NCBI GenBank assembly: GCA_002366795.1
Contig: DFBX01000100.1
Coordinates: 1-58,271 of the forward strand
Source of the DNA: Rhodobacteraceae bacterium UBA3069
GTDB taxonomy: Bacteria > Pseudomonadota > Alphaproteobacteria > Rhodobacterales > Rhodobacteraceae
Direction: 5' to 3'
DNA length: 58,271 bases
The translations under genes and the position numbers were made by a program. A model generated the notes under the pieces. That model saw nothing but the letters and a program-made list of their open reading frames with translations, searched no databases and was not told the origin of the DNA. Below are positions 1-8,423 of the stretch, in pieces; the first letter of the stretch is position 1; each line of letters starts with the position of its first letter.

Positions 1-239
1 CCCTTCCAGCCGTCGTAGGCAACAGAATCCCAACCCTCAGCCAGATACTGCTTATGCCAGCCCCGCACCGTGTCATCGTCGAGGAAAAGAACCTGCGCGA
101 CCTGCGCACACGACATCCCATCATCGAGCAACAACAGCGCATTGGCCCGACGGGCAATCCCGTGGTCTTCACGCTGACGCTTCACACAAGCCAGCAATTC
201 GAGGCGGGCGGGAGAAGAGAGAAAACTCGGGCGGATCAT
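1..239 (-). CDS. IS630-family transposase, N-terminal fragment (cut by window edge)
   Basis: From the ATG at 239 the minus strand encodes MIRPSFLSSPARLELLACVK and continues to the window edge for about 79 residues. The stretch contains the helix-turn-helix found at the front of IS630-type transposases: a segment resembling 'ARRANALLLLDDGMS' followed by 'VAQVLFLDDDTVRGWHKQY'. This part binds the element ends; the DDE catalytic domain would lie to the left of position 1. The frame stays open upstream to another ATG at 338 (MEVREGIILRVLEHP), so a 33-residue longer product is possible. No convincing ribosome binding site separates the two starts. Whether the element is intact cannot be told from this window. 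Confidence 0.75.
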   Translation of the reverse strand, partial: MIRPSFLSSPARLELLACVKRQREDHGIARRANALLLLDDGMSCAQVAQVLFLDDDTVRGWHKQYLAEGWDSVAYDGWK

Positions 240-338
240 GCATCGACCTGAATCTACTACGCCTAAATCGTCAAGCAGTTCTTCGGGTGTTCTCGGGTGT
301 TCAAGGACTCGCAGTATAATTCCTTCTCGTACCTCCAT
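1..338 (-). mobile_element. Partial IS630-family insertion sequence (5' end of the element)
   Basis: The leftmost bases carry the start of an IS630/Tc1-type transposase on the minus strand, cut by the window edge. The element boundary on its right side is not sharply visible. It lies somewhere between the transposase start (position 239 or 338) and the stop of the truncated DUF2971 gene at 366. A short direct repeat (gtgttctcgggtgttc and neighbouring bases, about 288-302) sits in the leader. The insertion probably caused the loss of the DUF2971 C-terminus. The boundary is an inference; the family comes from the protein. Confidence 0.6.
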
Positions 339-365
339 GCTGAAAATTTATTCGAACAGAATATT

Positions 366-782
366 TTAAAGTTCTCGTTCAAAATCGGATCTGGAAATGT
401 GAAGTTCTCCCCCCTTTTTTTCGCGCTCAGACATGTATTTTACTTGCGACAAATTGCCTGTCGGAACCGAAAAGGCCATGCACACCCCGCTACCATTATC
501 CGCATAGTGCCCCCACATAAGTGGATGCCTCCAGCATTCAGAAAAGCAGATCAAGCCAATTTTTTTATTGGTTTCCTTCAACCATTTTCCGTGCCGACAC
601 CGCACTTCAGGTTTTTTCATAGAGAAGGAAGAAAGTTCAAAAATGTCGTTGCACTTTTCAAATTTTGAAATTTTTACTCGCTTCTTCTCAATATTTTCCT
701 TGGCGTATTCCGCCTTTGTGAAATAGAAAGCTAAAGTACGGCCTTCTGGTATTTTTGCGATCCAATTCCGAGACATCGCCAT
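366..782 (-). pseudogene. DUF2971 domain protein, C-terminally truncated
   Basis: The 138-residue product has the N-terminal half of a DUF2971 protein: 'KCNDIFEL' and, near residues 85-100, 'HPLMWGHYADNGSGVCMAF', which is the family signature. Family members usually run to about 250-300 residues, so roughly half is missing. The stop at 366 falls right beside the IS630 element, so the insertion (or a deletion with it) probably removed the end. Its ATG overlaps the stop of the upstream AAA+ gene (TAATG at 780-784), which implies translational coupling and membership of the same operon. DUF2971 proteins have no settled biochemical role. The reading frame is more AT-rich than its neighbours, consistent with accessory origin. 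Confidence 0.6.
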
Positions 783-2715
783 TACTTCCCCTCCAGATAC
801 CGCTTCTTCGCCTCTTCCTGACGGCCGAAATCGCGGACCATATTTTCAATCGCCACCTCGTCCGATTTGTCGGCATAGCGGAATTTGGAATCGGCATAGC
901 GGTTGATCTCTTGCACGACCATGTCCACCGTGATCGGGCGGCGCAGATCCTCGATCATCGCCGCTTTCTCGTCATAGGTTTTGTACCGGAACAGTTCCGG
1001 ATGCTCCATCCATTCATCAGGCAGCTCGAAATCCATCGCGCGGACCTTGACCGCGTCGGTGATGTTCTTGATGGCACGCCCGGTGAACCGCTCGTCCGCC
1101 TCTTGGATGGCTTTCAGATAGGTGCCCAGCTTGGCGATGGTGTCCAACTCGCCCACGCGATCATGCACGCGGTCGAACACCGCCATCAGCCCCGGTTCAT
1201 GCGGGCGATTGTGCGATTCAAAACTGGCGGACACCGCTTTCTTGATCTCTTGCGCGGCATATAATTCATGCTCGCCCAGCGGGATGTTGTGTTTCTTGCC
1301 CATCAACAGCGCCAGAATGTCGATGTAATCCTCGCGCGTTTGCGGGCCATCGACCAAGAACCGCGCCCCCGCCCGTTGGCGCAGGGCGTCATCCACATTC
1401 TCGGGGTAGTTCGAGAACATGCCAAAGGTACAGTTGCCGCCCACCACGGTGTTGGCACCGGCGAATGCCTCCACGAACACCGCCGTCACCTCTTGCTGGC
1501 CCGTGCTGGATTGCCGGTCCCCACGCTTGCCCGCGATCTGGTCGATGTCGTCGATGGTGCCAAAGCCGATCACATGCGGATCCAGCACATTGTTGATAAA
1601 CGCCTTGGCGTTCTGGCCGGATTTGCCCTGATAGCTGTCGATATTGTCGATGCCGAAGTTTTGGTAGCGAAAGCCAAAGCCCGCTACCTGACAGTAATCG
1701 TTGATCAGCCCCGCCATCATCTGAATCAGCGTGGTTTCCCCGTCCCCGGCTTGTCGTCGCCCATGAAGGTAAAGATGAACCCGCCAAGTTCGGCAAAGGG
1801 GTTCAACCGGCGGTCAAAATCATAGGCCATCAGCATTTTCGCCAGCCGCATCGCCTGATATTTGGCGATATGGTTGCCCACCACCTCGTTCGGTTTCTTG
1901 AACTGCATGGTCAGGGTCTGGCCCTTGCCCTTGCGAGCGGGGGTAAACCCGTTCAGCGGCAAGTCATCCGCCTCGATCCGCCAGCTCGCGCCGTTGAACG
2001 GTTCAAGCCGCGGGGCGGTGGCCGCACGGGCGGCAGCCTTTTCCATCAGGGTTTCGGCAAAGGCCGCGATGGTTGCCACCAAACGCGGCTCGTCCGACGC
2101 ATGTTTGGCGATGTCCTGATCCAGCTGCCACAGCGCGCCATGCAGGGCCAGCTGCGCATTGTCGGTCAGAAACTCGTCCAAACTGCCCAGCTCCACCACG
2201 GCCTCTCCTTGATGCGGGGCCAGCAGGAACGCTGTGGCATTGCCAAAGACATGCAGCACGACCAGCGCCTCTGCGGATCGCAGTTCGGAAAATTCCTCGC
2301 GGTCGTTCGCGAGCAATGACCCTTCAAGGTTCCCCCGTTTCATTGCGTCCAGCCCGGTACGCGCAGCGTATTCTTCGCCAATCGCCTCGGCGATGGCTAT
2401 CGCGCGGCGCAGCACATGCAGGACAGTCGCCTGCAAGGGAGAGATCAGCGGATCATCCCCATCCGCCCGCTCGATCCGCTGCGCAAGCTGCACCCCTTCG
2501 GCCCGTGCGGTGGACCGCGCAACCAACCCCGGCGTGGTCGACCGGAACCGCCGCCCCCGCGCAATACCCGGGGACCGTTCCGGCGCAGGGGCCTCTGCCA
2601 CAGGTTTGCCCAAACGCGGCGTGTGATCGAACCCTTCCAGCAGCGCCGCCGCTGCCGCATAATGCGCGCGGATTGCTTCTTCGCGCAGTTCCATCTGATC
2701 GCTGGTCAGGCTCAT
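782..2715 (-). pseudogene. AAA+ ATPase, broken by a one-base deletion in the Walker A motif
   Basis: Two overlapping frames together give one protein of about 644 residues. The first frame (from the ATG at 2715) ends at 1726 in 'GDDKPGTGKPR'. The second frame carries on with 'TTLIQMMAGLINDYCQ'. Adding one A to the A-run at 1735-1737 restores GDDKPGTGKTTL, a standard Walker A. A Walker B-like 'VIGFGTIDDID' follows, so the C-terminal 300 residues are an AAA+ ATPase core; the first 330 residues are helical and unrecognised. As read, the ATPase cannot be made. It may be a true pseudogene or a base-calling error in a homopolymer. The start at 2715 is preferred over 2745 because a 7-codon mini-ORF (2735-2712) ends in an ATGA overlap with it. 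The gene lies in an operon with the 346-aa and coiled-coil proteins. Confidence 0.75.
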
Positions 2716-2728
2716 GTCACACCCCACT

Positions 2729-2749
2729 CTTTCATTGTTCTTCAAATAC
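2729..2749 (-). repeat. Dispersed 21-bp motif with built-in SD and ATG, copy 1
   Basis: On the minus strand this reads GTATTTGAAGAACAATGAAA plus one more G. It matches the copy at 16131-16151 with one mismatch in 21. The motif supplies an SD-like GAAGAA and an ATG at 2735 that opens a 7-codon frame (MKEWGVT). The stop of this frame overlaps the AAA+ gene's ATG as ATGA, so translation may enter through the mini-ORF. Confidence 0.5.
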
Positions 2750-2778
2750 CTCAGCGCACCTTATCCGCAAGGATGCGG

Positions 2779-3819
2779 CTAATAACTCAGCACCCGGCCT
2801 GCATCGCTCACCACGAATTTACGCACGGCGCCAAACCCGGCCGGGTTCTTTTCGGCCAACACCTGATAGGGCCGTTCTGGCATGATAATCGCCCGTTCGG
2901 TGTGCGTTGCGCCCGCGTCCACCCCGCGCCCGGAAAATGGGTCCAGCGCAAACACCTCGCGCTCCACGATGGAAAACCAGCCATCGCGTTCGGCGCGCAC
3001 GGATTCGCTTTCCAGCTCCTCCAGCGTCCATGACAGGGCCCAATCCTGCCCGATCGAGCCGTTCGCCTCGGCCAGCACCTCGCGCATCGGGCCCGATTGC
3101 CGTGTGAAGGCATGGGAATACATCGGTCCCACATGCACACGACGCAGCCGCTTGGGATGCAGGTCGTTGAAATACTGGTCAAACGCCTTCGCGATCGTCA
3201 CCAGTTTCAGTCCGCCCATGGACTGCCCCATCAGGTGCGCCTGCACCTCTGGCCAGCGGCGCTCGTCCTTGGGCAGGGCGGTGCGGCCGGTGTCCTCAAG
3301 CTCCATCAGGTAGATGGCGGGCAGGTTGATCTGGCTGTCATAGGCGGCCCAGTGCAGCAGGTATTTGCGGCGCCGGTCCTCGATATTGTCGATCCAGACC
3401 GCCTCTGGGTCATTGCGCGCCCAGAACAGCTCACCGCGAGCCAATTCCTCGTAATACAGCCGCTGCGACAGGGCGAATTGCAGCTTGATCGGAATGGCCT
3501 GATCGGCCACGATCTTTTCCACGATCTGCCGTTTCAGGCTGGCCGCATCGGGCATCCCTTCCAGGTGCCGCCCCGCCTGCATCGCATCATTGGCCATCAC
3601 CAGCAACTCGTTGAACACGGGGAATCCCGATTCCACCGTGTCGATTTCAAGCGAGCCAAAGAACTGCCCCGTATCCCGCCCGACAAGCAGGTATTTCATG
3701 CTGAGCGCGCGAAAGGTGAAATCAATCGACACGATATAGCGGGTCAGAACCTCGACATCTTTCTTCGACAACCGGCCCAGCGCCGCATGATCGCGGGACG
3801 GGTCCAAGTAATCGCCCAT
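2779..3819 (-). CDS. Conserved-looking protein of unknown function in AAA+/coiled-coil operon
   Basis: The 346-residue product has no signal peptide, no clear membrane segment and no catalytic motif that I recognise. It is mixed helical and strand-like, with many charged and aromatic residues; 'MGGLKLVTIAKAFDQYF' lies near residues 205-225. The ATG follows the stop of the upstream coiled-coil gene directly (TAAATG at 3817-3822), and 63 bases separate its stop from the AAA+ start. The three are therefore almost certainly co-transcribed and functionally linked, for example as a client or adaptor of the ATPase. Unlike its two neighbours this frame is intact. Function unknown. Confidence 0.7.
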   Translation of the reverse strand: MGDYLDPSRDHAALGRLSKKDVEVLTRYIVSIDFTFRALSMKYLLVGRDTGQFFGSLEIDTVESGFPVFNELLVMANDAMQAGRHLEGMPDAASLKRQIVEKIVADQAIPIKLQFALSQRLYYEELARGELFWARNDPEAVWIDNIEDRRRKYLLHWAAYDSQINLPAIYLMELEDTGRTALPKDERRWPEVQAHLMGQSMGGLKLVTIAKAFDQYFNDLHPKRLRRVHVGPMYSHAFTRQSGPMREVLAEANGSIGQDWALSWTLEELESESVRAERDGWFSIVEREVFALDPFSGRGVDAGATHTERAIIMPERPYQVLAEKNPAGFGAVRKFVVSDAGRVLSY

Positions 3820-4894
3820 TTACGCGCCATACAGATTCTTATCGTGCTTCTCGACGATCTGCTGGAACCGACGGGTAAACCGCTCGTCGGCCTTGGCCTT
3901 GGCTTCCAGCACTTCGCGGGCGAACACCATGTGGCCTTCGTGCGCTTCCAGCATGTCGGTCATGCGTTGATTTGTGGCCGTCCCGATGGATGCCATGGCG
4001 GCCTGTGTTCCTTGTCCGTCTGCACGCCGATCTCGTTGATGCGATGCGCCACGTCTTGCTGCTGCGCGGTTTTCAGCGACTTGGTCAGCGCGCCATACAA
4101 CACCACAGGCTGCTTGGTGTCGGTTTGCAGCTTGTTGATCAGCACCATTTGCGTCGCCGCCTGGTTTTGCAGACTGTCCACCCAAGTCTTGCCCTTCTCG
4201 ATGTAGCGTTCCAGTGTCTGCGACTTGGCCAGCTTGACCTGCTCGTCTTGCACCAGTGCGTTATACTGCTTGTTCAGATCGGCCAGTTCGGTTTCCAGTT
4301 TGGTGCGCGCGGCGGCGTCCTGTTCCACGGCGATCTTATTTTCCAGCGTGATGATGGCCGGGTCCATGCCTGCGATCTGGGCGCGCACGGCCCCCAGCTC
4401 TGCCACAGTGAACTCTCGCTCATCCAGCGTTTCGGTCAGGTTGACCTCTACCCGATCCTTCTGCTGGTTAAGCGCGTCCAGCTGCCCCTGCAACAGGTTG
4501 GTGATGACATCGGATTTGGCGATCAAGTCTTGCAGCTTGTCGTCAATGGAGGCGGTGCGAATCCGCTCCTGCCGCATGGATTCCGATTTGCCCTTGGCAA
4601 AGATACCCACAAAAGACTCCCACCCGGTTTTCGAGCGCATCTGGTCGAAATCCTTGGAAAAGGCCGCCGTCACATCGTCCAGCCCCATGATCAGTTCCGC
4701 GATATTGGCGTTCATCACATCGGTATGGCATGCACATCGTCCAGCGTGGCATTTTCGATGTCGATGGCGATATCCTCGCCCGATTTCAGCTTGCCCCGCG
4801 CGGTTTCAATCCGGCCTGTCAGTTCCGAAATCTTGGCTTGCGCCTCGGCCACCTGTTTTTGGGTTTCCATCACCTGGGCGTCAAAACTTGCCAT
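3820..4894 (-). pseudogene. Long coiled-coil protein (possibly TelA-like), split by two frameshifts
   Basis: Three consecutive minus-strand frames join into one protein of about 358 residues: 4894-4715 (MASFDAQVMETQKQVAEAQA onward), 4715-3960 (NANIAELIMGLDDV onward) and the end to 3820 (finishing EKHDKNLYGA). Each junction is repaired by adding one base, at about 4717-4722 and about 4006-4012. The composition is strongly heptad-like, with long Glu/Gln/Ala/Leu helices. This vaguely recalls the TelA toxic-anion resistance family, but I see no diagnostic motif. The start at 4894 has a strong SD (AAGGAGACGAGG). The first junction also reads as a TGATG stop-start overlap, so a 60-aa gene coupled to a second gene is the alternative for that site. 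Confidence 0.55.
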
Positions 4895-5202
4895 CCTCGT
4901 CTCCTTTGCAATCACTGGTCCCTAAGCGTCATATGAGTAATGTGAATTCTATTTACATTACCCGCCATGCGGGTTCGGACAAACTGTTGCAAAACCGCCG
5001 CGCAAAGGAAAGGGTCAAGCGCCCGAAAGCAGTGCGGACACTGTTCAGAACTAGGGCACGGAAACGCCGCCCCTTGGAAAAATTTGCAAGTCCCGTGCGA
5101 GCGCCCCGGCCTGTTCACAGATGGATTGGCGAGGCAGATACCGCAGCGGATTTCAGGCGTTCACCTTTGAAAATCCGCTGCGGAGGGGTGGTCAGCGAAA
5201 CC
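4895..5202. other. Intergenic region upstream of the coiled-coil/AAA+ operon
   Basis: About 308 bases separate the coiled-coil gene start from the end of the creatinase gene. Apart from the 25-bp imperfect palindrome at 4937-4961 and the SD at 4896-4906, I see only short open frames without start signals or family resemblance. No RNA gene is recognisable. Confidence 0.5.
4937..4961. promoter_or_regulatory. Imperfect 25-bp palindrome, candidate operator
   Basis: GTAATGTGAAT-TCT-ATTTACATTAC: the two 11-base arms differ from perfect symmetry at one base. The site lies 43 bases upstream of the coiled-coil gene's ATG at 4894, where a promoter-proximal operator of that minus-strand operon would be. 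The arm composition is typical of dimeric HTH repressors. No regulator gene is adjacent, so the protein bound is unknown. Confidence 0.45.
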
Positions 5203-6411
5203 TTAACCGACCACGTTGAAATCGGGACCATAAGGATAGCCGGTGATGTTTTCATTCCCGTCTTCGGTGATGACCAGAATGTCATGTTCACGGTAGCCAC
5301 CCGCGCCAGGGTTGCCCGCGCCGATGGTCAGCATCGGCTCCATCGAAATCACCATTCCGGGTTGCAGCACTGTGTCGATATCCTCGCGCAGCTCCAACCC
5401 CGCCTCGCGGCCATAGTAATGCGACAGCACCCCGAACGAATGCCCATAGCCAAAGGTCCGGTATTGCAGCAGGTCGCGTTCGGCAAAGAATTCATTGATC
5501 TTTTGCGTGACAGCAGCGCAGCTTGCCCCCGGTTTCAGAAGGCTCATCCCGTATTCATGGGCGGCCACGTTTGCCTCCCATATCTTCCGGCTGGCATCAT
5601 CCACCTCGCCCACGAAAAGCGTGCGCTCCAACGCCGTGTAATAGCCCGAGATCATGGGAAACGTGTTCAACGACAGGATATCGCCGCGCTGCAATTGCCG
5701 CGCCGTGACAGGGTTGTGCGCGCCATCTGTGTTGAGGCCCGATTGGAACCAGACCCAGCTGTCGCGGTATTCGGCATCGGGGAAGCGTTTGGCGATTTCC
5801 AGTTCCATCGCGTCGCGGCCCGCCATGGCCACGTCGATTTCACGCGCGCCTTCGCGGATGGCATCACGAATGGCATAGCCGCCCACATCGGCCACATTGG
5901 CACCCGCCCGGATCAGGATAATTTCAGCCGCCGATTTCATCATCCGTTGCCGCATGGTGGCGGGGGCGATGTCCATCATGGTGATGGGTTCAAGGAAGTC
6001 TTCCATCTTGTCGCGCAGCTGCAGGGTCAGGTGGTCGCCTTCATAGCCGACAATCTTGTTCTCGCCCGCCACACTGGCCACTGCGCGCCAGAAATTGTCG
6101 CGCTGCCAATCGGTATAGGTGATGTTGTCACACCAGCAGCGCCGCCAGGGCTGGCCCGCGTCGATGCCCGCGCTGATGGTCACGCATTCGGTTTCGGTCA
6201 CGACCACCGTATAGGGCCGTCCGAAGGCACAATACAAAAACCCGGAATAATAGGCGACATTATGCATAGAGGTCAGAACCGCGGCCCCTACCCCCATTTC
6301 ATCCATGATGGCGCGCAGCCCCGCGACGCGGGATTCGTATTCGGCTTGCGAGAACGGCAGCGCGGCCTTCTCTCCATTGTGGAAACGATACATGTCTGGA
6401 CGTGCAGTCAT
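5203..6411 (-). CDS. Creatinase (creatine amidinohydrolase)
   Basis: The 402-residue length is the creatinase standard (about 400-410). The protein belongs to the pita-bread (M24-like) fold family that hydrolyses creatine to sarcosine and urea in the cytoplasm without metal. The N-terminal domain starts MYRFHNGEKAALPFS. The catalytic C-terminal domain carries 'NTDGAHNPVTARQLQRGD', whose His corresponds to the known active-site His, then 'LSLNTFPMISGYYTALERT' and 'ISMEPMLTIG'. An AGGAGGG SD stands 8 bases before the ATG at 6411. No sarcosine oxidase, creatininase or transporter gene is adjacent, so it stands alone here. Creatine is a plausible marine nitrogen and carbon source. Confusion with Xaa-Pro peptidases is unlikely given the specific motifs. 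Confidence 0.92.
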   Translation of the reverse strand: MTARPDMYRFHNGEKAALPFSQAEYESRVAGLRAIMDEMGVGAAVLTSMHNVAYYSGFLYCAFGRPYTVVVTETECVTISAGIDAGQPWRRCWCDNITYTDWQRDNFWRAVASVAGENKIVGYEGDHLTLQLRDKMEDFLEPITMMDIAPATMRQRMMKSAAEIILIRAGANVADVGGYAIRDAIREGAREIDVAMAGRDAMELEIAKRFPDAEYRDSWVWFQSGLNTDGAHNPVTARQLQRGDILSLNTFPMISGYYTALERTLFVGEVDDASRKIWEANVAAHEYGMSLLKPGASCAAVTQKINEFFAERDLLQYRTFGYGHSFGVLSHYYGREAGLELREDIDTVLQPGMVISMEPMLTIGAGNPGAGGYREHDILVITEDGNENITGYPYGPDFNVVG

Positions 6412-6561
6412 CGTCAGACCCTCCTTTTATAGAAAGGTCCCGGCGTTCAGGACGAATCGGGCATAACGAGGGGCGACGCCATCGCCCGGCCCTGACGCCA
6501 GTCCTTGCCGATCCTGCGCGTTCTGGCAAGATATCTGTGCGCATATTGCAGGAGCCAACGC

Positions 6562-7548
6562 ATGTTTCAGCCCGGACCGTTCAATTTGATCACCGATGTG
6601 GCGGGTCTGACCGTCGGCAATGCCTCGGACGCGGACATCAAGACAGGGGTGACGGTGTTGCTGGGTGATGCGCCCTTCACCGCCGGTGTGCATGTGATGG
6701 GCGGTGCACCCGGCACGCGGGAAACCGACCTTTTGGCACCGGACAAAACGGTCGAGCAGGTGGACGCGCTGGTGCTGTCAGGCGGGTCCGCATTCGGGCT
6801 GGATGCGGCCTCGGGCGTGGCGGACGGGTTGCGCGCGCAGGGACGCGGTTTTGCCGTGGGCGACCAGTTGGTCCCGATCGTGCCGGGGGCGATCCTGTTC
6901 GATCTGCTGAACGGCGGAGCCAAGAATTGGACCGAGAACCCCTATAAGGCCCTAGGGCAGCAGGCGCTGTCAGCGGCCAGTGACAGGTTCGCCCTGGGCA
7001 GCACCGGCGCAGGCACGGGTGCCACCACGGCGCAGCTGAAAGGCGGGCTTGGCTCTGCTTCGGTTGTTTTGCCATCGGGCCATGTGGTTGGCGCATTGGT
7101 GGCGCTCAACGCGCTTGGCTCCGCCATCGTGGGCGACGGGCCAGAATTCTGGGCTGCGCCGTTTGAAATGGGCGATGAATTCGGCGGGCGCGGCGTGGCG
7201 CGGGCCTATCCCGATCCACACCTGCCCGTCACCAAGCTGGCGCAGCACGCCAACACCACCATCGGCATCATCGCCACCGATGCCGCACTGACACAGGCGC
7301 AATGCACGCGGCTGGCCACGGCGGCGCATGATGGATACGCCCGCGCTTTGGTTCCTTCCCATACGCCGATGGACGGCGATCTGATCTTTGCAACCGCGAC
7401 CGGCGCGAAACCGTTGGAGAACGCCGTGGCGGACACTCTGACCCTTGGCCACGCTGCGGCCACCTGCATGGCCCGCGCCATCGCCCGCGCAGTGTTCCAT
7501 GCCACGCCAGCACCGGGCGATGTGCTGCCCTGCTGGTCCGCGCTTTAG
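6562..7548 (+). CDS. P1 family peptidase (DmpA/BapA-like aminopeptidase)
   Basis: The 328-residue product begins MFQPGPFNLITDVAGLTVGN, the usual opening of P1 (DmpA/BapA-type) N-terminal-nucleophile hydrolases. The self-cleavage region is 'GSTGAGTGATTAQLKGGLGS' followed by AS, where family members cut themselves so that the freed Ser/Thr becomes the nucleophile. 'LVLSGGSAFGLDAASGV' is the other family hallmark. These enzymes release N-terminal amino acids, including D- and beta-residues, from short peptides. The ATG at 6562 is chosen because GGAG sits 8 bases upstream; an upstream ATG at 6505 would add 19 residues unlike the family. The stop overlaps that of the convergent hydrolase gene by four bases. 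Substrate unknown. Confidence 0.85.
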   Translation: MFQPGPFNLITDVAGLTVGNASDADIKTGVTVLLGDAPFTAGVHVMGGAPGTRETDLLAPDKTVEQVDALVLSGGSAFGLDAASGVADGLRAQGRGFAVGDQLVPIVPGAILFDLLNGGAKNWTENPYKALGQQALSAASDRFALGSTGAGTGATTAQLKGGLGSASVVLPSGHVVGALVALNALGSAIVGDGPEFWAAPFEMGDEFGGRGVARAYPDPHLPVTKLAQHANTTIGIIATDAALTQAQCTRLATAAHDGYARALVPSHTPMDGDLIFATATGAKPLENAVADTLTLGHAAATCMARAIARAVFHATPAPGDVLPCWSAL

Positions 7549-8345
7549 GTCCTCGGCCCCAACAGGTCTGTCACCATCCGGCTGTCCCCGTCGGCCAAGG
7601 CATCAATGATGTCGAAATGGTGCAGCCCCGGCACGATATGCAGGGCGCAGCCCCATGCCTCTGACAGCCACATGGCCTGATCAAGGAAGGCTGGCCGTTC
7701 CTCGGTCCCGACCCAGACGGATACGGGCACATCGTGGCGCTGGTCCATCAGCACGGGGCTTTCGGCGCGCGCCTTGTCCTCGTCCAGACCCAGCGGATCT
7801 TTCATCGAGGTGTGCAAAAGCGGCCGCAGGTCCGCGACCGGAGAGATCGGCATCACCCTTTGCAAGCGTGCGGCGGTGGCCTCGCCCAGCATCCCCGGTT
7901 CGGTCATACGCGCAGCCAGATGCCCGCCCGCCGAATGGCCCGCCAGAGCCAGCGGGCCGGCCACCATGGCCGCTGCGGCATCCACCGCGCGGGCGGCCTG
8001 CCGGGTGATGGTGGCGATCGGCACATCCGGGCACAGGTCATAAGATGGCATCGCCACAGCCCAGCCCCGCGATAACGCCCCGCCCCCCAGATGAGACCAA
8101 TAGGATTTGTCGAACCGCAGCCAGTAACCGCCGTGGATGAACACCAGCAGCCCCTTGGGCGCGCGCCCGGGCAGGAACAAATCGAACCGCTGGCGCGGGC
8201 TGTCGCCATACGGGATGTCCAGATCGGCCATTCCCTGTTCCAGCAACCCTTCGCGGAATGCAGCCGCAGTGGCCTGCCAGCGCGGCGGGTAATCCTCGGC
8301 TCCTGGAATATGGGCCGCGTTGGCATAGGCGTCGTCAAGCTCCAT
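7545..8345 (-). CDS. Alpha/beta hydrolase (HGG-type, esterase/kynurenine-formamidase-like)
   Basis: The 266-residue protein has the oxyanion-hole motif HGGYW near residue 75 and the nucleophile elbow GHSAGGH near residue 140. An acidic residue precedes the closing 'GLHHFDIID', which supplies the catalytic His. This pattern is shared by HSL-type esterases and bacterial arylformamidases; substrate cannot be chosen from sequence and there are no tryptophan-catabolic genes nearby. The ATG at 8345 has AGAGGAG 9 bases upstream; a longer frame to 8384 lacks such a site. It is divergent from the gabD gene, with a 78-base shared control region, and converges on the P1 peptidase. Confidence 0.8.
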   Translation of the reverse strand: MELDDAYANAAHIPGAEDYPPRWQATAAAFREGLLEQGMADLDIPYGDSPRQRFDLFLPGRAPKGLLVFIHGGYWLRFDKSYWSHLGGGALSRGWAVAMPSYDLCPDVPIATITRQAARAVDAAAAMVAGPLALAGHSAGGHLAARMTEPGMLGEATAARLQRVMPISPVADLRPLLHTSMKDPLGLDEDKARAESPVLMDQRHDVPVSVWVGTEERPAFLDQAMWLSEAWGCALHIVPGLHHFDIIDALADGDSRMVTDLLGPRT

Positions 8346-8423
8346 CTGCAATTCTCCTCTTACTCTGGACAAGTCTAGCCCCAAGTGGTCTGCCTAAGCG
8401 AGAGCAATGGAAGGAGGCCAGCC

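Noticed and set aside
1725..1745. Programmed -1 frameshifting as an explanation for the split ATPase
   Set aside because: A GGGAAAC string is present, but it is not in the frame required by the X XXY YYZ rule, and no downstream pseudoknot or stem is evident. A deletion in the A-run explains the sequence more simply.
4912..5300. Several 60-70 codon frames in the creatinase/coiled-coil gap
   Set aside because: No start signal, no SD, no conserved motif, and frames on both strands overlap each other.
4225..6432. A 735-codon open frame on the plus strand antisense to the coiled-coil gene and creatinase
   Set aside because: It is the opposite-strand shadow of GC-rich coding DNA: no SD, His/Arg/Pro-rich composition, no family resemblance, and it crosses two genes and an intergenic region.
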